DNA from: Strix aluco
Taxonomy: Eukaryota > Chordata > Aves > Strigiformes > Strigidae
DNA length: 64,000 nt
Assembly: GCF_031877795.1 (NCBI RefSeq)
Contig: NC_133931.1
Coordinates: forward strand, 128,626,621-128,690,620
Direction: 5' to 3'
Shown: positions 1 to 13,300 of the stretch, piece after piece
Position numbering within the stretch: the stretch's first letter is position 1
Layout: every line of letters starts with the position of its first letter
The notes under the pieces: generated by a model
The model's input: the letters and a program-made list of their open reading frames with translations, nothing else
What the model was told of the DNA's origin: nothing
Databases searched by the model: none
Position numbers and translations under genes: made by a program

Positions 1-749
1 TTAGATAGGATGGCAAGGTCAAATACTGTGAAGAACATTCATCTTATTCCTTGTTAAGGCTCAAGTGAATTTGCAAAGGCATCTCGAACAGCTAAGATCT
101 GCTCTCCCTATGCCTACAAACCAATTGCAATACTTTCAATAATAACAGTGATATCATTACACAAGACAAAGTGGTCTAAACGCTGCTGTGTTTGAGAAGG
201 AAGGTCACAAGCAACTGGAGTCACTGCCGACTGAAACAGTGCCATACTTAGAGGGAGTGTTTGGTTCCTACTTGGAGCAGAGTTATTCAGCACTAAAAAA
301 ACCTACACCAGTACTTCAGCTATTGATTGCCCAACATCAAACTTCCCATTCCTGAACATTATCACAGAGAGGCTAACAAAGTAGCATCATTTAATTAAAG
401 CAAGGTTGACTGTCTAAGCATGGCAAAGTATCTCACTTCACTGGCCATTAAGGACTCGATTCAGAGCCTAACCAGAATTGTCTAAGGCCACTGAGGTGCC
501 CAAAGTTCCCTGTGTGTCCTTACCCTGCCACTTCAGAGGGTTTGGGGTCTGTTTCTTTAATTCCTGTGTCATATCTTGCAGCCCTGTCTGGGTGTTTTGT
601 ATACCCTTTGGCACTTCAGAGAGGCTACATACTTCTGTAAGGCCCGAAGAGGAGGGTCACCATGGAAAACCAACAACGCATTAGTCTTTTAAAATGGGAA
701 GGTCATACCAAATTTTCACAGTTGTCTCCACCTCCTCACGCTCTCCTCT
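1..749. other. 5' flank of the PTTG1IP-family gene, no gene recognised
   Basis: AT-rich sequence without a recognisable exon or repeat family. Short open frames here lack similarity to anything I recognise. From known vertebrate gene order, the next gene to the left would be expected to be CLDN12 or GTPBP10, but none of it is visible here. Confidence 0.6.
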
Positions 750-1340
750 GGCCAACCCGAGCCCCGCCCCCAGCCCCGCCCCCCGCCGGGGGCCGTTGGC
801 GCCTGCGCGCGCGGGCCGTTGGCGAGAGCGCGGCCCCGGCGATGGCGGTGTGGCGGTGGCCGCTGTGGCTGCAGGGCTTGGCGTTGCTGTGGGGCGGCGC
901 CGGGATGGGGCTGGCGCACCTCACCGCCACGGCTCCGCCGGCACCGGCGCAGGGTAAGGAGGGGCGGAGGAGGGGGTCGCTCCGTACCTCCCTCTCGTGG
1001 AGGGGCGTCGCCCGTGGGTGCGGGCCTTCCCGAGGTGTTCCTCACCGCAGGACCGCGCTCGCCCCTGAGGGGGCTGTGGGGGTCACGGCGGGAGGGGCGG
1101 GCAGAGGCCCCCGCTCGCCCTGAGGCCTGTAGGCGCCGAGCGGCGCCTGGGAGCGCCTTCCGGAGAGTTGGCGGAGCTCGAGGGGGTGTTTTGGCTCTCG
1201 TCCCCTACCTCGGAGCAGGCTGGGGCCGGGCGACGGGAGGGCAGCCGCCCCTGCGGCTTCAGGCTCGCCTGCTCTCCCTCGCCGCCGCTGGGGCAGGGCA
1301 GGTAGCCCGCTCCCGAGAGGCTGGCTCCGAGCATCCCACC
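750..1340 (+). promoter_or_regulatory. CpG-island promoter of the PTTG1IP-family gene
   Basis: GC content and CpG density rise abruptly near 750 and fall after about 1,340. Two GC boxes of the type CCCCGCCCC lie at 762-770 and 774-784. A 12-bp direct repeat, GGGCCGTTGGCG, occurs at 790-801 and 813-824, and it brackets a CpG-only spacer resembling an NRF1 site (TGCGCGCGCG). The start codon follows at 842. There is no TATA box. This is a typical housekeeping-type promoter with a short leader; the exact transcription start cannot be read from sequence. Confidence 0.75.
842..953 (+). CDS. PTTG1IP2: PTTG1IP2 coding exon 1 (signal peptide)
   Basis: The ATG at 842 sits in the CpG island in a good context (G at -3, G at +4). 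It encodes 37 residues with a tryptophan- and leucine-rich hydrophobic core ([14 protein letters not shown]) ending in a proline/alanine-rich stretch. The exon ends in phase 1 at the donor G|GTAAGG. Confidence 0.88.
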
Positions 1341-4300
1341 AAAGGAAGGGGCGATGGCACTAGCGTTTGTACTGCTGGCCGGCGTGTGAGGCCGTGGGGT
1401 TATCGGGAGTTTTGCTGCAAGGAGACGGCAGTCGCCTAGGTTTGCTCTGTCCTGACTGATGAGGAGGAATGTGGCTTAGAAGGAGAAGCCGGTGCAGGTG
1501 CTCGTCATCCTGTTTGTTTTCTTGGATTCGTTTATCTCATAGCTGCTTTGGGAAAGCAGTTGGTGAAGCTAGTCCTCAAACTTGGTTGCCGTTAGCAGAC
1601 TTGACCAGAAAGGTACACGTCAGGTTAGTTTGTGTTAAATTAGGATATCTCAAGTGGACGTTGATACATGCTTCTAGAGTCCAATTTGAGGTGCTTCATT
1701 TCCTTTATGGAAGGGTTTATGCTCAAAAAGGAAGTATCCAACTTTGTGAGACAACTAACTTGAGGCAGAAGAGAAAGGGAACTGTTGGTATTTCTCAGAG
1801 GAAGGAACAGAAGGTAGGCCTGCTAATAACTGCAAGTTAATCAGCGTCTTTCTAGTAGTTTGAGAAACATAAGTGAAACCAAAGGGTTTGGTTGGATACA
1901 AAAATCAGGCTGAATTGGTAGTGGAGTTGCTTATGGATTCCATAGGAAAGAAGTTTTCATGTATTGTTATGTGAGTTTAGGATTTTGCTCGTGACACTAA
2001 GTTGGTTGTTATTTTGGAAAAGGATCATGATATTATACAAAAAGATGTGGGTGACTTTTAAGGAATAAATATTAGAAATAAGGTTAAAGTGGAGAATAAA
2101 AGATGGATTGTTATTCTATACAACTAGTATTATTTTAATTTTAAATCAAAACAGTTGGAAAAAAGTAGGGAGGTAGACTTGTTACCTGTCAGATGCATAT
2201 CAGTTACTGAAGTGATGCTCTTATGAAGAGAGAGAATAGTTTTATGAGACTGTGGGACCTTGTATGCCATCCTGCTAAATGTTCCATAAGTTCAGCACCA
2301 GTGTTCAGCAGGGCTGGACTGGCACAAAGCAGGGCTACAAAGGCTGTACTGGTCCCTATTTCAGAAAACATAAAGAAAAGTATGGCTTTAATTGCTGGAG
2401 CAGAAGGAAGGTTGAGGGGGAATAAGAGTACTTGGAGAAAGTACTCTTACACCAGTAGGAGGGAACAACTGCTTAAGTTGAAGAATAGCGTTGCCCTGAG
2501 AATGGGAACAGAGAAGAAATTAAAATAAACTAGCCATGCATAAGCTTAGTGAAGGTGTTGAAAGGTTTCTGACTGAGCAGTTGCACTGTTTTGTTGGGGT
2601 TTTTTTAATGGAATAGGAAGAGTTCCCGCCACCTTCCTCACTGATCTTAAGGTTGTATGGCAGTTATGAGTCCTTAGTCTATGCTGGTACAGAGCCCTGT
2701 CTTCCTTAAAAAAAATAAAATAATCTCTGCATATGCTACCTTCAGGCACAAATACATATTGGAAAGGGGAGGGGGGGGGGAACCTGTTTTTAAACAAAAA
2801 AGTTTTATTGTCAGTGCTATTCTGTTTTACCTTAATTTTGTGGAGGAACAGTCTTTGTTCTGTATCTGTGCAGTGTTACCCTGGTCCATGAATATGTGTC
2901 CTAGAAAGTGAGATCATATAGGTAATTGGTGTATAGTTAACTCAGTACAATTCCTGTATGTGTGGTCAGCTTTCTAGTTGTAAGCAAAAAAAAATGCATG
3001 AACAGCAATAGCTTTTTCTTATCCTGTGAGAGCATAACCTTCATACAGCTACAATTGACTCTGTACAAGGTGTTAAGCTGAACTATTTTGGTAAAAATTA
3101 TACTTATCAAAATAATGCTTCCACGGCTTGATAAACCTGGCTTGGTATGTAAAAATGATTTCTCATTTTATTACATGTTAGGTGATTAATGCTGATGTTA
3201 CATGCCAATAGAGAAGGAATGATTATGTTTGATAAATACTGTTTAAAATACAGTGTGAATTATTGTTGGTAGTGGTGCTATGGCTTACACTTACTTTTTT
3301 CCCTCATAAAGATAATGCAGTAGTCCCTTGAAACACTGACAGGAGACTGTCCGCTTGATATCTGTTTGAATCAACAACAACAACTCTGAATTTTTCAATG
3401 TGCTCATACACATAATGCTTTAGTCGGGTGGATTGGAGGGGATCTTTGTTTTTCTTCTCTTTCAGTTTGAGGTGTTTTGTCCTATCTTCTGCTTTTGGGG
3501 AGAACACAGTAACTGCTGGGAAACTTAAATACCTCAGAGTTAGGTGACCAGAGAAATATATATAAAGCACAATGGGAAAAAAAATTTTTTCAATCACTCA
3601 TAGTAATGTTAAATTTTGTAACAACAGTACATAAAGATGTTTTTATTTTTGAGATATATGCAGCGATGATATATTCTGAAGTATTTTCATTAAGATTCTT
3701 TTATGTTGTTTTTTAGAATAAACATAAAAAATAGAACTCTTAATTTTTTTTAGTTTAACCCCCCCATCTCTTGGTTATATGCCAATATAGGTTATCTGCT
3801 ATAATATGTCAGTAGGCAGGCAATTAAAGAAGATAAACAGCACAAAAAGCTTGTGAGATTACCTCTTTGATAAGGGTCTGAGGAATGTTACATTTCTTCA
3901 ATTTGCTGTAGATGGTTTGGTTACTGAAAATGTAACTTAAACCACATTCTTAGAAGCCCTCGGTGTACTTGCATACTTCCGACAGTACCTCGTTAATTCA
4001 TGTTCAGAAAGCTGCTTTGTTTAGATGTTTTAAATCCAAAATTGAAAATGGAATGAAGTATTTTTATAATAAGCATCGTGGTACTCCATGTGGAATAATC
4101 CCATTTGAAAACTTTTGAATTTAAGCTGAGAACTATTTCTGAATCTGTTACTGGTGTTTTTTTCCTCATGAATTGGTATATGGGCCTTATACTTATTCAG
4201 TTCTCAGTTAATTGGTACCGGTAACAATGTTAATTGGTACTGGATAAAATAGTAAGTGTTTTTTTTTTCTATGCAGATATATTAAAGCTAAATATACTGG

Positions 4301-7300
4301 TACATAAAATACATTTAATGTTAAGAATTAGTACTGGAAAGATACAATATTGAATTATGAAAAGAGAATATTGAAATACGTCATTGTCTCAAAACATGCC
4401 AATAATTTAGCTCAAATTAATAACTGCTTGTGACCGACGCAGTTATTCATTAAAAGTAGAATTGGATTCCTGATTTGGAGATATTTTCCCCTCATATTTA
4501 CGATATACATGGAAACAATCAAAAGTCGGTTTCATTAAATAGTATTAAAAATGATCATAGGAACTACAATTATTGGAAGAAAAATCCAGGTTCAGACCAG
4601 GAGCGGAGACTTCCCCTCATCTGTCGGGTAGTTCATCTAGGTTAAAACTCTGGTATATATGTGTGGTCCTCTGGGCAATGAATTATGGCTACGCTGTGGA
4701 TAAAAAAGACCAGTCTTAAGACAATAAGCACGCAGTACTTCTAAATGCAAGTCATAGCCTTTAGCTGGAATCCTCTGAATGTGAACACCAGTAAATAGTT
4801 TCTTTTTTTAGTTTAGAAGTTTTTTAAAATCCAAGGAAAATATGAATTAAGTCCTTCTGCATCAGTTGGCTTTTCAGACATCTGTTGGAGTTCTTGTTGG
4901 CCTCTTACAAAATAACTTTGGCCTATGTTTTGAAATATTTTTTATTGTTATTTAAAATCATGTTATTTGGAGACCTTTATCTTTTAAAAACTTTTTCCCC
5001 CAGAGAAAGGTTAGTATCTATGGAAGGGGGACCAACCCTAGGCAAGGGTCAGCTTTTGCTAGGCTTCCAAAGCTGCAAAACTTGGAGTGTTCTCTAAATT
5101 GAAGTGTAAAAGTCTTAGAACTTTGGCAGAGATACAGGGAGGCTCTTGTGTTCTATCTCCTCTGTTGACCTTAGAGAAAGCAAATTGAAGTTAAAGGTAA
5201 GCTTGAATTGTTTCCCTAATTGTGTAAGAGGTCAAACTTAAATGCTTTGTATCTCTCTCCGCTACAGTTCGCCTGGAATGGGATTATTGAGCTTTCACTA
5301 CAAAGTTGTTGCTTGTATCTACAAGTAGCGAAAAGGCTAAATGTGTTAAATGCTTGACATTACTGAGTAAAAATAAATGTCATCTCTGTGTGTTCTGTTT
5401 TTGTTCCAGCATGTTCAGAGTTTTCCCAGAGGTCCTGTGAAGAATGTCTAAAAAATGTTTCGGTAAGATTTTTAACGTCCTTTTTGATTGAGAATTTGAT
5501 GATTTTTCCACTTAATATGAAATTAAGATGTTAGGGTTTGGCTGTTGGGGGGTGGCAGGTTTGCTTTGTTTTTAATGGTGAATCTAGTCAAACTACCCAT
5601 AATAAGAGGAAGTCGAGATCAGTCACTTTTAGTATCTGTTCTTATTTAAATGGTAGAGTCAGCTGATGTGCTGCTTCCCCTCTGTCACACTTGATGCCAG
5701 TGTGCTTTCAGTTTGCCAGGGTTGCTCCATGATTTGGTCACTCAGGGTATTTCTCTGCTTTGTCTGGAGAAGACAGACCCTGTAGAATCCAGGCTTCCAG
5801 TTTCAGTGTGTGCTCAGTGCTTTCATAGTGCAGTTGAGCAAGTTGATGTTGCTGCTGGTTTAGACTCATCCTCATTTTGCAAGCAGCGCTTAGTTAAATT
5901 TCCGTCTTTATACAAGGAAACCGAATAAACCGAATCTTATGTGGCTAAAACGCCTTACATTTCTTGTATGCGGAATAGGAGAACTGGGAAATTAATGTAA
6001 ATAAACTAGAAATGCCTTTCTCTGGAGATGCCCCAAGGAATGCATTTAACTGAGGCAGACTGGATCAGTGCTTTGTAGATGTTCAGACGTGTCGGCCTCT
6101 CTGCTGACTACAACAGACCACAGGTGCTTAAGACTGCCAGGTTGGGTCACTGTTCTGGTAGCAAAGTGTTTAGATTTCCAGTGAGATTGCAATAATGCAG
6201 AGACTTAATAAAATTTATTTCTCTGTCCTTTGCTGAAAACCTTTGATCTCCACAATAAAGATTGTGATAAGTGTGCAAAAGGTGCCCGTACCTGCAGAGT
6301 AGAAGAAACTCTCATATTTAAAGGGAGAGGTTGTCTTGAATTCTAACTTCAGATGTCACTGAAAAGAAGTATTTCGGGAGTCTTTAGGTTACGTAAGTTA
6401 CTGCAAAGTTTTCGCTAGGAAAATGGAGAAATATCTGAACTTACCTGTTTTATGCTTGTCTTAGGAATCTTTTGGCTTTTTAATAGAAAAATATTAATCA
6501 GCTTGTACTGATGTGATTATTGTGTGCTGTCAGACCCGTATAATAGTTCAGCACACTACCACTTGTGTGACTGTCACTTTAAATAAGTGCTGCTGCTGCT
6601 GAGTACAACTTTTATTAACCTGGGAGATGTGTTCACCTTGAGAGAAATAAATCCTTTAGCTGTGTTTGTGTACTGAAGACACTATAACAGAGTTAGATAT
6701 GTTATTTTCAGAATCTGTCAAACCAATAACATTGTCCAGGCTTATTTTGGTGACAGTGATGGATGATTCAGGGCAACTGCTTCAATAGTGTCAGTGTTAA
6801 CCTTGAAGAAAGTAGTTTAGACTTGATTCAGACAATTTGCACATATGTTAAAAAAAAAAAAGGCTACAGAATAAAGCCATGAGCATTTGTGTGAACGATA
6901 CAAAAGCAATGGATTGCTGAAGTTACTTTAATTACTTCAGTAGAAAAAATCATGTTTTCATATTGGTGATAATATAGATAGCAGCAGCAGATAAAAATGA
7001 AAATTAGACATTTGATGAATAGATAAAAAAATTCCAAACAAACACTAAAAATGTAGTAATTTAATTCAGTTAAATAGAACTTTAATTCAAAATGCTCAAA
7101 TTTTTTCTATCATAATTGCAGTTGGGTTGGTCTTTAGAGCTGATGAATACCTATTTTCTCATCAATAAGTTCTGAGTGGTAATTTTATAAATACGCTGTT
7201 GCATTTAATCTCATTCCTTACAATATAGTACATTAAAAAATGGCACAAGGGTTTTGATTGGAGCTGTTGAATCGTGAAACTCAATTTATTTACTTTGAAG

Positions 7301-10300
7301 AAATATTTACTGCTATGACTAGCAGATTATCAGGTGTGTTAAAATTTGAGAACTTTAGCTGTTACCAGATAATGTGTAAATATCTATTGATTAACATCTT
7401 GAGCATGTTTCTAACTTCATGTGAAGATAAAATACATAATGCGAGCACTAGTTAAAGGTAGGCCTACATCTTAAAATCTGTGTGCGTGTCTAGAGCTTCA
7501 GCATTCTGGAGGATTTTCCAAAGTCTCATTTTTAACTTCTGAGTAGTCTACCAACACACTTTTCCCTTCAGCTTTTTTTTATCATTCTCACCTTTGTCCT
7601 AATAACAAATGTATGGAATCTAAATTCTTGTGGCAAATGGGTTTTAGGTAAGCTAGGCTTTAAAAAAAAATTAAAAAAGCTAACAGCTATAGGAAACTAT
7701 ATGATCATTAAATATAGCCAATTTTTTTGAAGGAGAGGTGGGGATAGTAGTCACTTGTGTACATCTATCTGATTATAGAGGAAGAAGCGTTCATTTTGTG
7801 TTTGTAGTTGCTATCTTACCTCTTCTGAGAATATGTCTTTAAAATGAGTGTGGACTGAATTAATGATGCTGCACTTCATTATCTATGTGAGACTCTACTA
7901 AAATAAAGTCAGTGATATTCATCAGAGTGTGAACATGGTTCCTAGCATATGCTGCAAAGGATATATGATTTACCTCTAAATAAAATAAAATCTTTTCAGT
8001 CTTCATTTTTAGGTTATGTAGGTGAGGATCAAAGTTAAGGAAATGTTTCACCCTCGGGTGTTTAGGCTTTTTTCTAACTGGATTTTGACAATGAGCTCAA
8101 TTGGGAATGAGTCAATTGAAATATTTTCTCTTACTTCAGTCTCTGCACCAATGAGTAGCTGCATTAGGTATTGCCTTTTGGGCTACACATGTTTTTAGTA
8201 GTTACTTGCAGTAGTCTCCCTCAGAATGATACCATTGGCCTTTCTGTGCTTCTAGTTGTCACCAACAGTATAGAGTCATTCAGGTTAGAAGAGACCTCAT
8301 GAGTCATCTAGCTCAGCCTGCTACTCAAAACAGAGTCAGCATTACATTTGAACAAAGTTTAACAATGACCTTTAGTCTGCCCCCATTAGTCATTATTTTT
8401 GAACTGTTAATTCTTATTAAATGATTGATCCAACAAAAATAACCATGTTCTCATCTAACATCCTTGATTAAAATTAAAACTTAGGAGGGCAGGTTTTTGG
8501 CAAAGATTATTCTATCTTCTTAATTACTTTTGTTGATGTGTCTTTAGGGGTATGTTTGACTTGTACAGTCTGTGAATTACAAAATAGGAATGCATCTTTC
8601 TTGTCTGTCTTCACTTTTTTCAGGAGAGCAGAATCTACTTCAAACAGTTTCCTTTCTATTTAATGTTTTCTAACCTTTTAGAGCAAGATAACATACTTTG
8701 TGCAATTGAGGATGTATGACAAAGATGTTCTTGATAGTACCGTTAGATAAAGCGTAGTTCCCGGATGAGCTCTCTTTATAATGAACCTGAAAAAACCCTG
8801 TTCTGTCAAGGATTCCTGTTACTATCACCCAAAACTTCTTCACTGGTTGAGTTGTGTGGTAAAGGAATTTTGAATGAATATTTTAACAGATGAAAAACAA
8901 AACTTAAGCTTGATGCTTAGGGGTGGCGTGAAAAGCAGAAATGTAGTGTTTGTATTGTAACGATAATACACATAAGAAACTTTAAATTTTAAAAATATCC
9001 AGATATATGTGTGCACAATTAAGGTACACAGATCAGATAAGGCTGTATCTCTTATTACCTTGTAGCAAAACTTCCTGTAGAATTATAAGGGTCCTTTATT
9101 GTTTTTATTCTGTTGATAGTCAAATACAGGGCTGAAGTAAGATTATAAGTGTATTTGTATTCCTTAAAGATACCAGGTGTTTTAAAATTCTGAACAGTTG
9201 GCTTTCTGGTTTTGTATTTCTTGTTAATTTCAGTAATTCTAAACCCAAAGCCATTTTATCCTCCACTATACAGAGTACCTCTATGTTTCCAAATATTTTC
9301 AAGCTACTGTAAGTATTTATTACCCATAAGTACACTTTGTATTTATTCACAATTCAGCTTAGGCTTACTTAGGAATTGTACCATTCTGTAGGTTTTATAC
9401 TACAAAGCATATTCAATATATCCCTAAAATATTGTACTCAAGAATTCTGTCTGTGGAGAGGAGTACTAAATTGTAAACTGTTTTTGAAGATCAGTAATTT
9501 GGGGTGTTTTTGTTTCTTTTGCACAGTGCCTTTGGTGTTACACCAACAACACTTGTATTGATTACCCTGTAAGAAGCATTCTTCCACCATCTTCATTATG
9601 TTCCCTCTCAAATGCTCGATGGGGAGTTTGCTGGAGTAGGTACTAATTTTACTTTTGCTGTAGAGAATTACTTTAATTGTACAGATAAATAAGAGTTACT
9701 AGAGCTGTTTCCTGATTACTTATTTGGAGGGGTGGAGGGTGGAAGCAGTGGTTATGATTGGGAACAATGATCTCTAATCTTCTGGACTTAAACGGTCATT
9801 GTTGAGGGTTCTTTGTGAACAGCCAGCATAGTTGTGCTGATCCAGTGGCTTTAAAACGTTTAGTATATAGTGAAGTTCTGTGGATGATCAAGTCTAGACT
9901 GGGAATTGGTGGTGTTGGAAAGCTCCAAGTATTTTATGTACATAATCAGGATTCGCCTTTCTTAAACCATATTTCTGAGATACAAAGAAATAAGGTCATT
10001 CCCTGTTGATAAAAGGCAACTATTCTTACCTTTTTTAAGTTTCTTAATGTTGAATGATGTGCACGATCCACAGTTTTTATAGTGTGTTCCAGTTGGCAGC
10101 AGTGAACCAATACCACGGGAATGGAGCCACCCAAAAAAATCTTGGAATGCTGGTTTTGCTTAAAGAACTGAAAAACCAATGTCATCTGAGTGCCGAAGAC
10201 AATGCAGTTAAAGTTAAAAAGGAAGCTGCAGAGTGCCACTGTAGATTGTAGTACTGCATAATTTAATTGTCCTTAGATATCCTTTTGCTTTGCATGTTGT

Positions 10301-13300
10301 ATTACAAAATACTGTACAGAGCATATGCTGCCATTGGAGTGAAATCTTTGGAGCTGTTTTTGCAATACCACGTATACAGGTCATGACTAGACTGGAACAG
10401 AGAAAGCTTGGCATATGAAGTAAGAGTACAGCTTCAGTCCAGCAAAGCAGGCTTGCTGCTTTCTGTGCATTTGCTCATGAACACCAGGAGGCTAAAGAAC
10501 AAAAACAAGTGGGATGAAGTATCAGTGACTGTTAACTGTAAATTAGAAGAAAGTTATCATGCTTAGAGCAGTAGTATTATGCAGTAGTCTAAATTAGAGT
10601 AGCAGAAGTAGAGGATTGCTCTTAAAATGGAATGTGCAAGTTTTTGAACGCTACCGCTTGATATAATCCCTGCAAACAGAGGGAGTAGATTGGACAGTAC
10701 AGGAGAACTTCACTAATTCTTTGTTCTTAGCAGAAGGGCTCTGCTTTGTTTTGTGAGAGAAGGCATTTATGCTTAAACTTCTGGAGTTTTTTAGAGCTAC
10801 AGAAGGTATATAATTTCACTGATAAGGCACACTTTTAAGGAAATTGGGTTTTCAATATTATAGTAAATGCTGTTGCTGTGAAACGTTTAGGAAATCTTTT
10901 TCTAAAAGTGTGGTGTGTTGACTCCTGCCAAAAGCTAAGTACCCACACAGCTGCTTGCTTGCTTCCTCCTTCCCCTGGCCCAGTGGGATGGGGGGAGAAA
11001 ATAGAAAGAACAAAACCAAGGAAGCTCATGGATTGAGATAAAGACAGTTTAATAGGTGAAGGAAAAAGGGGGAGAGGAAAAAAAAGCAAAGGAGATTGCT
11101 TACCACATCCCACAGGCAGACTGATTCCCAGCCAGGTCCCAAACAGTAGTCACCTTGGAAGCCAGGTACCCTTTCCACTTCTTCCGTTGCCTCAGGTGTT
11201 ATTGCTGATCATGGCATTATATGGTGTGGAATACCCCTCTGGCCAGTTTAGGCCAGCTATTCTGGCAGTGTCAACTCCTGACCTCTCTAATCTCTTGCCT
11301 ACCTCCAGTCCTACTCACTGGAGAAAAAGAAAGATGCTCTTCAAGCCTGTTCAGCAACAGCCAAAAGATTGGTGTGTTTTCAGCACTGTTTTAGCCAGAA
11401 ATCCAAAACATGACATCATACCAGTTGCTATGAAGAAAGTTAACTCTCTCTCAGCCTCACCCACTACAGAAATACCTGTCCTTTTGCAAAGCGGTGATTA
11501 CAGGTTATCTGCTGATACTAAGGGTGTTCTTGACAGTTTACTCCTGCTATAGAAACAGCTTCTGGCTTGGGTGCCATTTGCGTTTGTAGATTGAATGTAG
11601 TTTAAATACAGAATGAAAACTTTGTAATAGAACACATTCTCAGCAAAAGTGGAGAAAGAAAAAAAAACCCAATCCCAAAACAGCAACAAAAAAACCCAGA
11701 TATGCATTTCCTTAATAGGTTGGTTGGGTTTTTTTTTTTTGCAAATTCTATGCTGCCATGTGCCATGGGGGTATATAGATTTATTGAGACTGCCCCCTTT
11801 GGACACAGCAGGGAAATTACCTTGTGAGCATGGTGGTGGTTTTTCTTTTTGCAAATAAAATGAAGAGCGTTGGCTCAGTGTTGCTGAAAATGAAGGTGAA
11901 TATTGCAACTCTAAGTCAAAAACAAATACCTGGCGTTCAGTTACAGTTTTATATGGAATAAGGCACTGACAGATTATTAATCAGGAGTGAAGAAAAAAGA
12001 ACTGTATAGAAGCAACATAATACAAAGTAGCTTAATTATATTGGTTTTTGGGAATAATAAGCAAATGAAATAGTGGAGACAGGAATGCAGACTGAAAACA
12101 GTCTTTTTCTTCACTTTAATAGGTTCAAAATATTTTTTTGCTTCAATTAAATTGTATACTTTGAAAGAAATGGAGATCAAAACCATTTTTTGTTTTTACT
12201 TCGCTGAATGAAGTATATGTAATCGCTTGTAACTTGTAGGGAAGTAACAGTGGTATAGTGAAATGTGTTACTTCAGAACTTATATGTTCAGAATTTACTT
12301 GTGTATTGTAACTAGAAGTGATGTATTAATTTGTATTATAAACCGCACCAAGTAAATTATAGCATAGAAGCAAAAATATTTGCTAGGATCTAATCTTTGG
12401 CAAGATCTGTGAAGGATGTGCCTTGAGCAGATGTGAGTTGGTAAGATCTGTAGAGGAGTAACAGATTCTTTGGCTTGTGCATGTGATCAGAGAGGACAGG
12501 CCCTCTGAACTTCAGTTGCTAAATTTGACTGTCTTATCACTAGTGCCCTGAAGCAGTAAAAAGTGCATTGCAGCTACTTTGTATTGCTGCAGCACCATGA
12601 AGCTGCTGAATCTGACAGTTCAGAGAGATTTATGTGGGAGAAGAGACAGCTTCCCTGCCCCCTCCCCCATCCTGCTTTAAAATAGACAGCGTGGGGTATG
12701 TGTGGGGAGAGGTGTTTAGTTTTTATCTCTGTTGTTAAAACTTCCCTAAATGATTTCATTCTGTCCTTTGTTAGGTCCTTTAAATAACTCCTCAAAGTTG
12801 TGTCTATAGCTTTGCTTATATCATCCCTGTTTGCTTTCTTCTTGGGTCTCACTTTTTTTTTTCCTAGGAGATCAGGTTTCTGATTCTTTTTTTATGAATG
12901 CGATCCTGTCCTGGTTTAGACCAGCTACAGTTGTTATAGTGTATGCTGTTGGAATAATAGCCCCCTCTCCATTTGTTAATTGCTCTTTAGATGTAGAAGT
13001 TGACTTAGCAATTTTATTGAGAGTTTTATATTGGCTCCTTCAAATCATCTGCCATTGAGAAAGAGCAAAATGAAATAAGATGACAAACTGCTGCGTGTAA
13101 TGTGTGTATGATACTGCTGCATCTATATGACTTTTTTGTTCATGCTGTACATGGGCTAAGGTCATGATTGGGAGGGTGGAACTGTGGAATCACAGATATG
13201 TATCCTATAAAGTATTACAGGATGACTTAATTTGGTATAGGTAAAGAGCAATTTTACTTAATGTATGTTCAGTGTAGATTATGCATAGTAGCAAAATTTG

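Noticed and set aside
662-1439. Open frames extending around PTTG1IP2 exon 1 (up to 206 codons)
   Set aside because: They read through the clear exon 1 donor or use other frames of the CpG island; only 842-953 matches the family.
12900-12965. TGTCCTGGTTTAGACCAGCT resembling the start of an avian LTR
   Set aside because: The similarity is limited to about 20 bp and does not continue into any LTR body I recognise.
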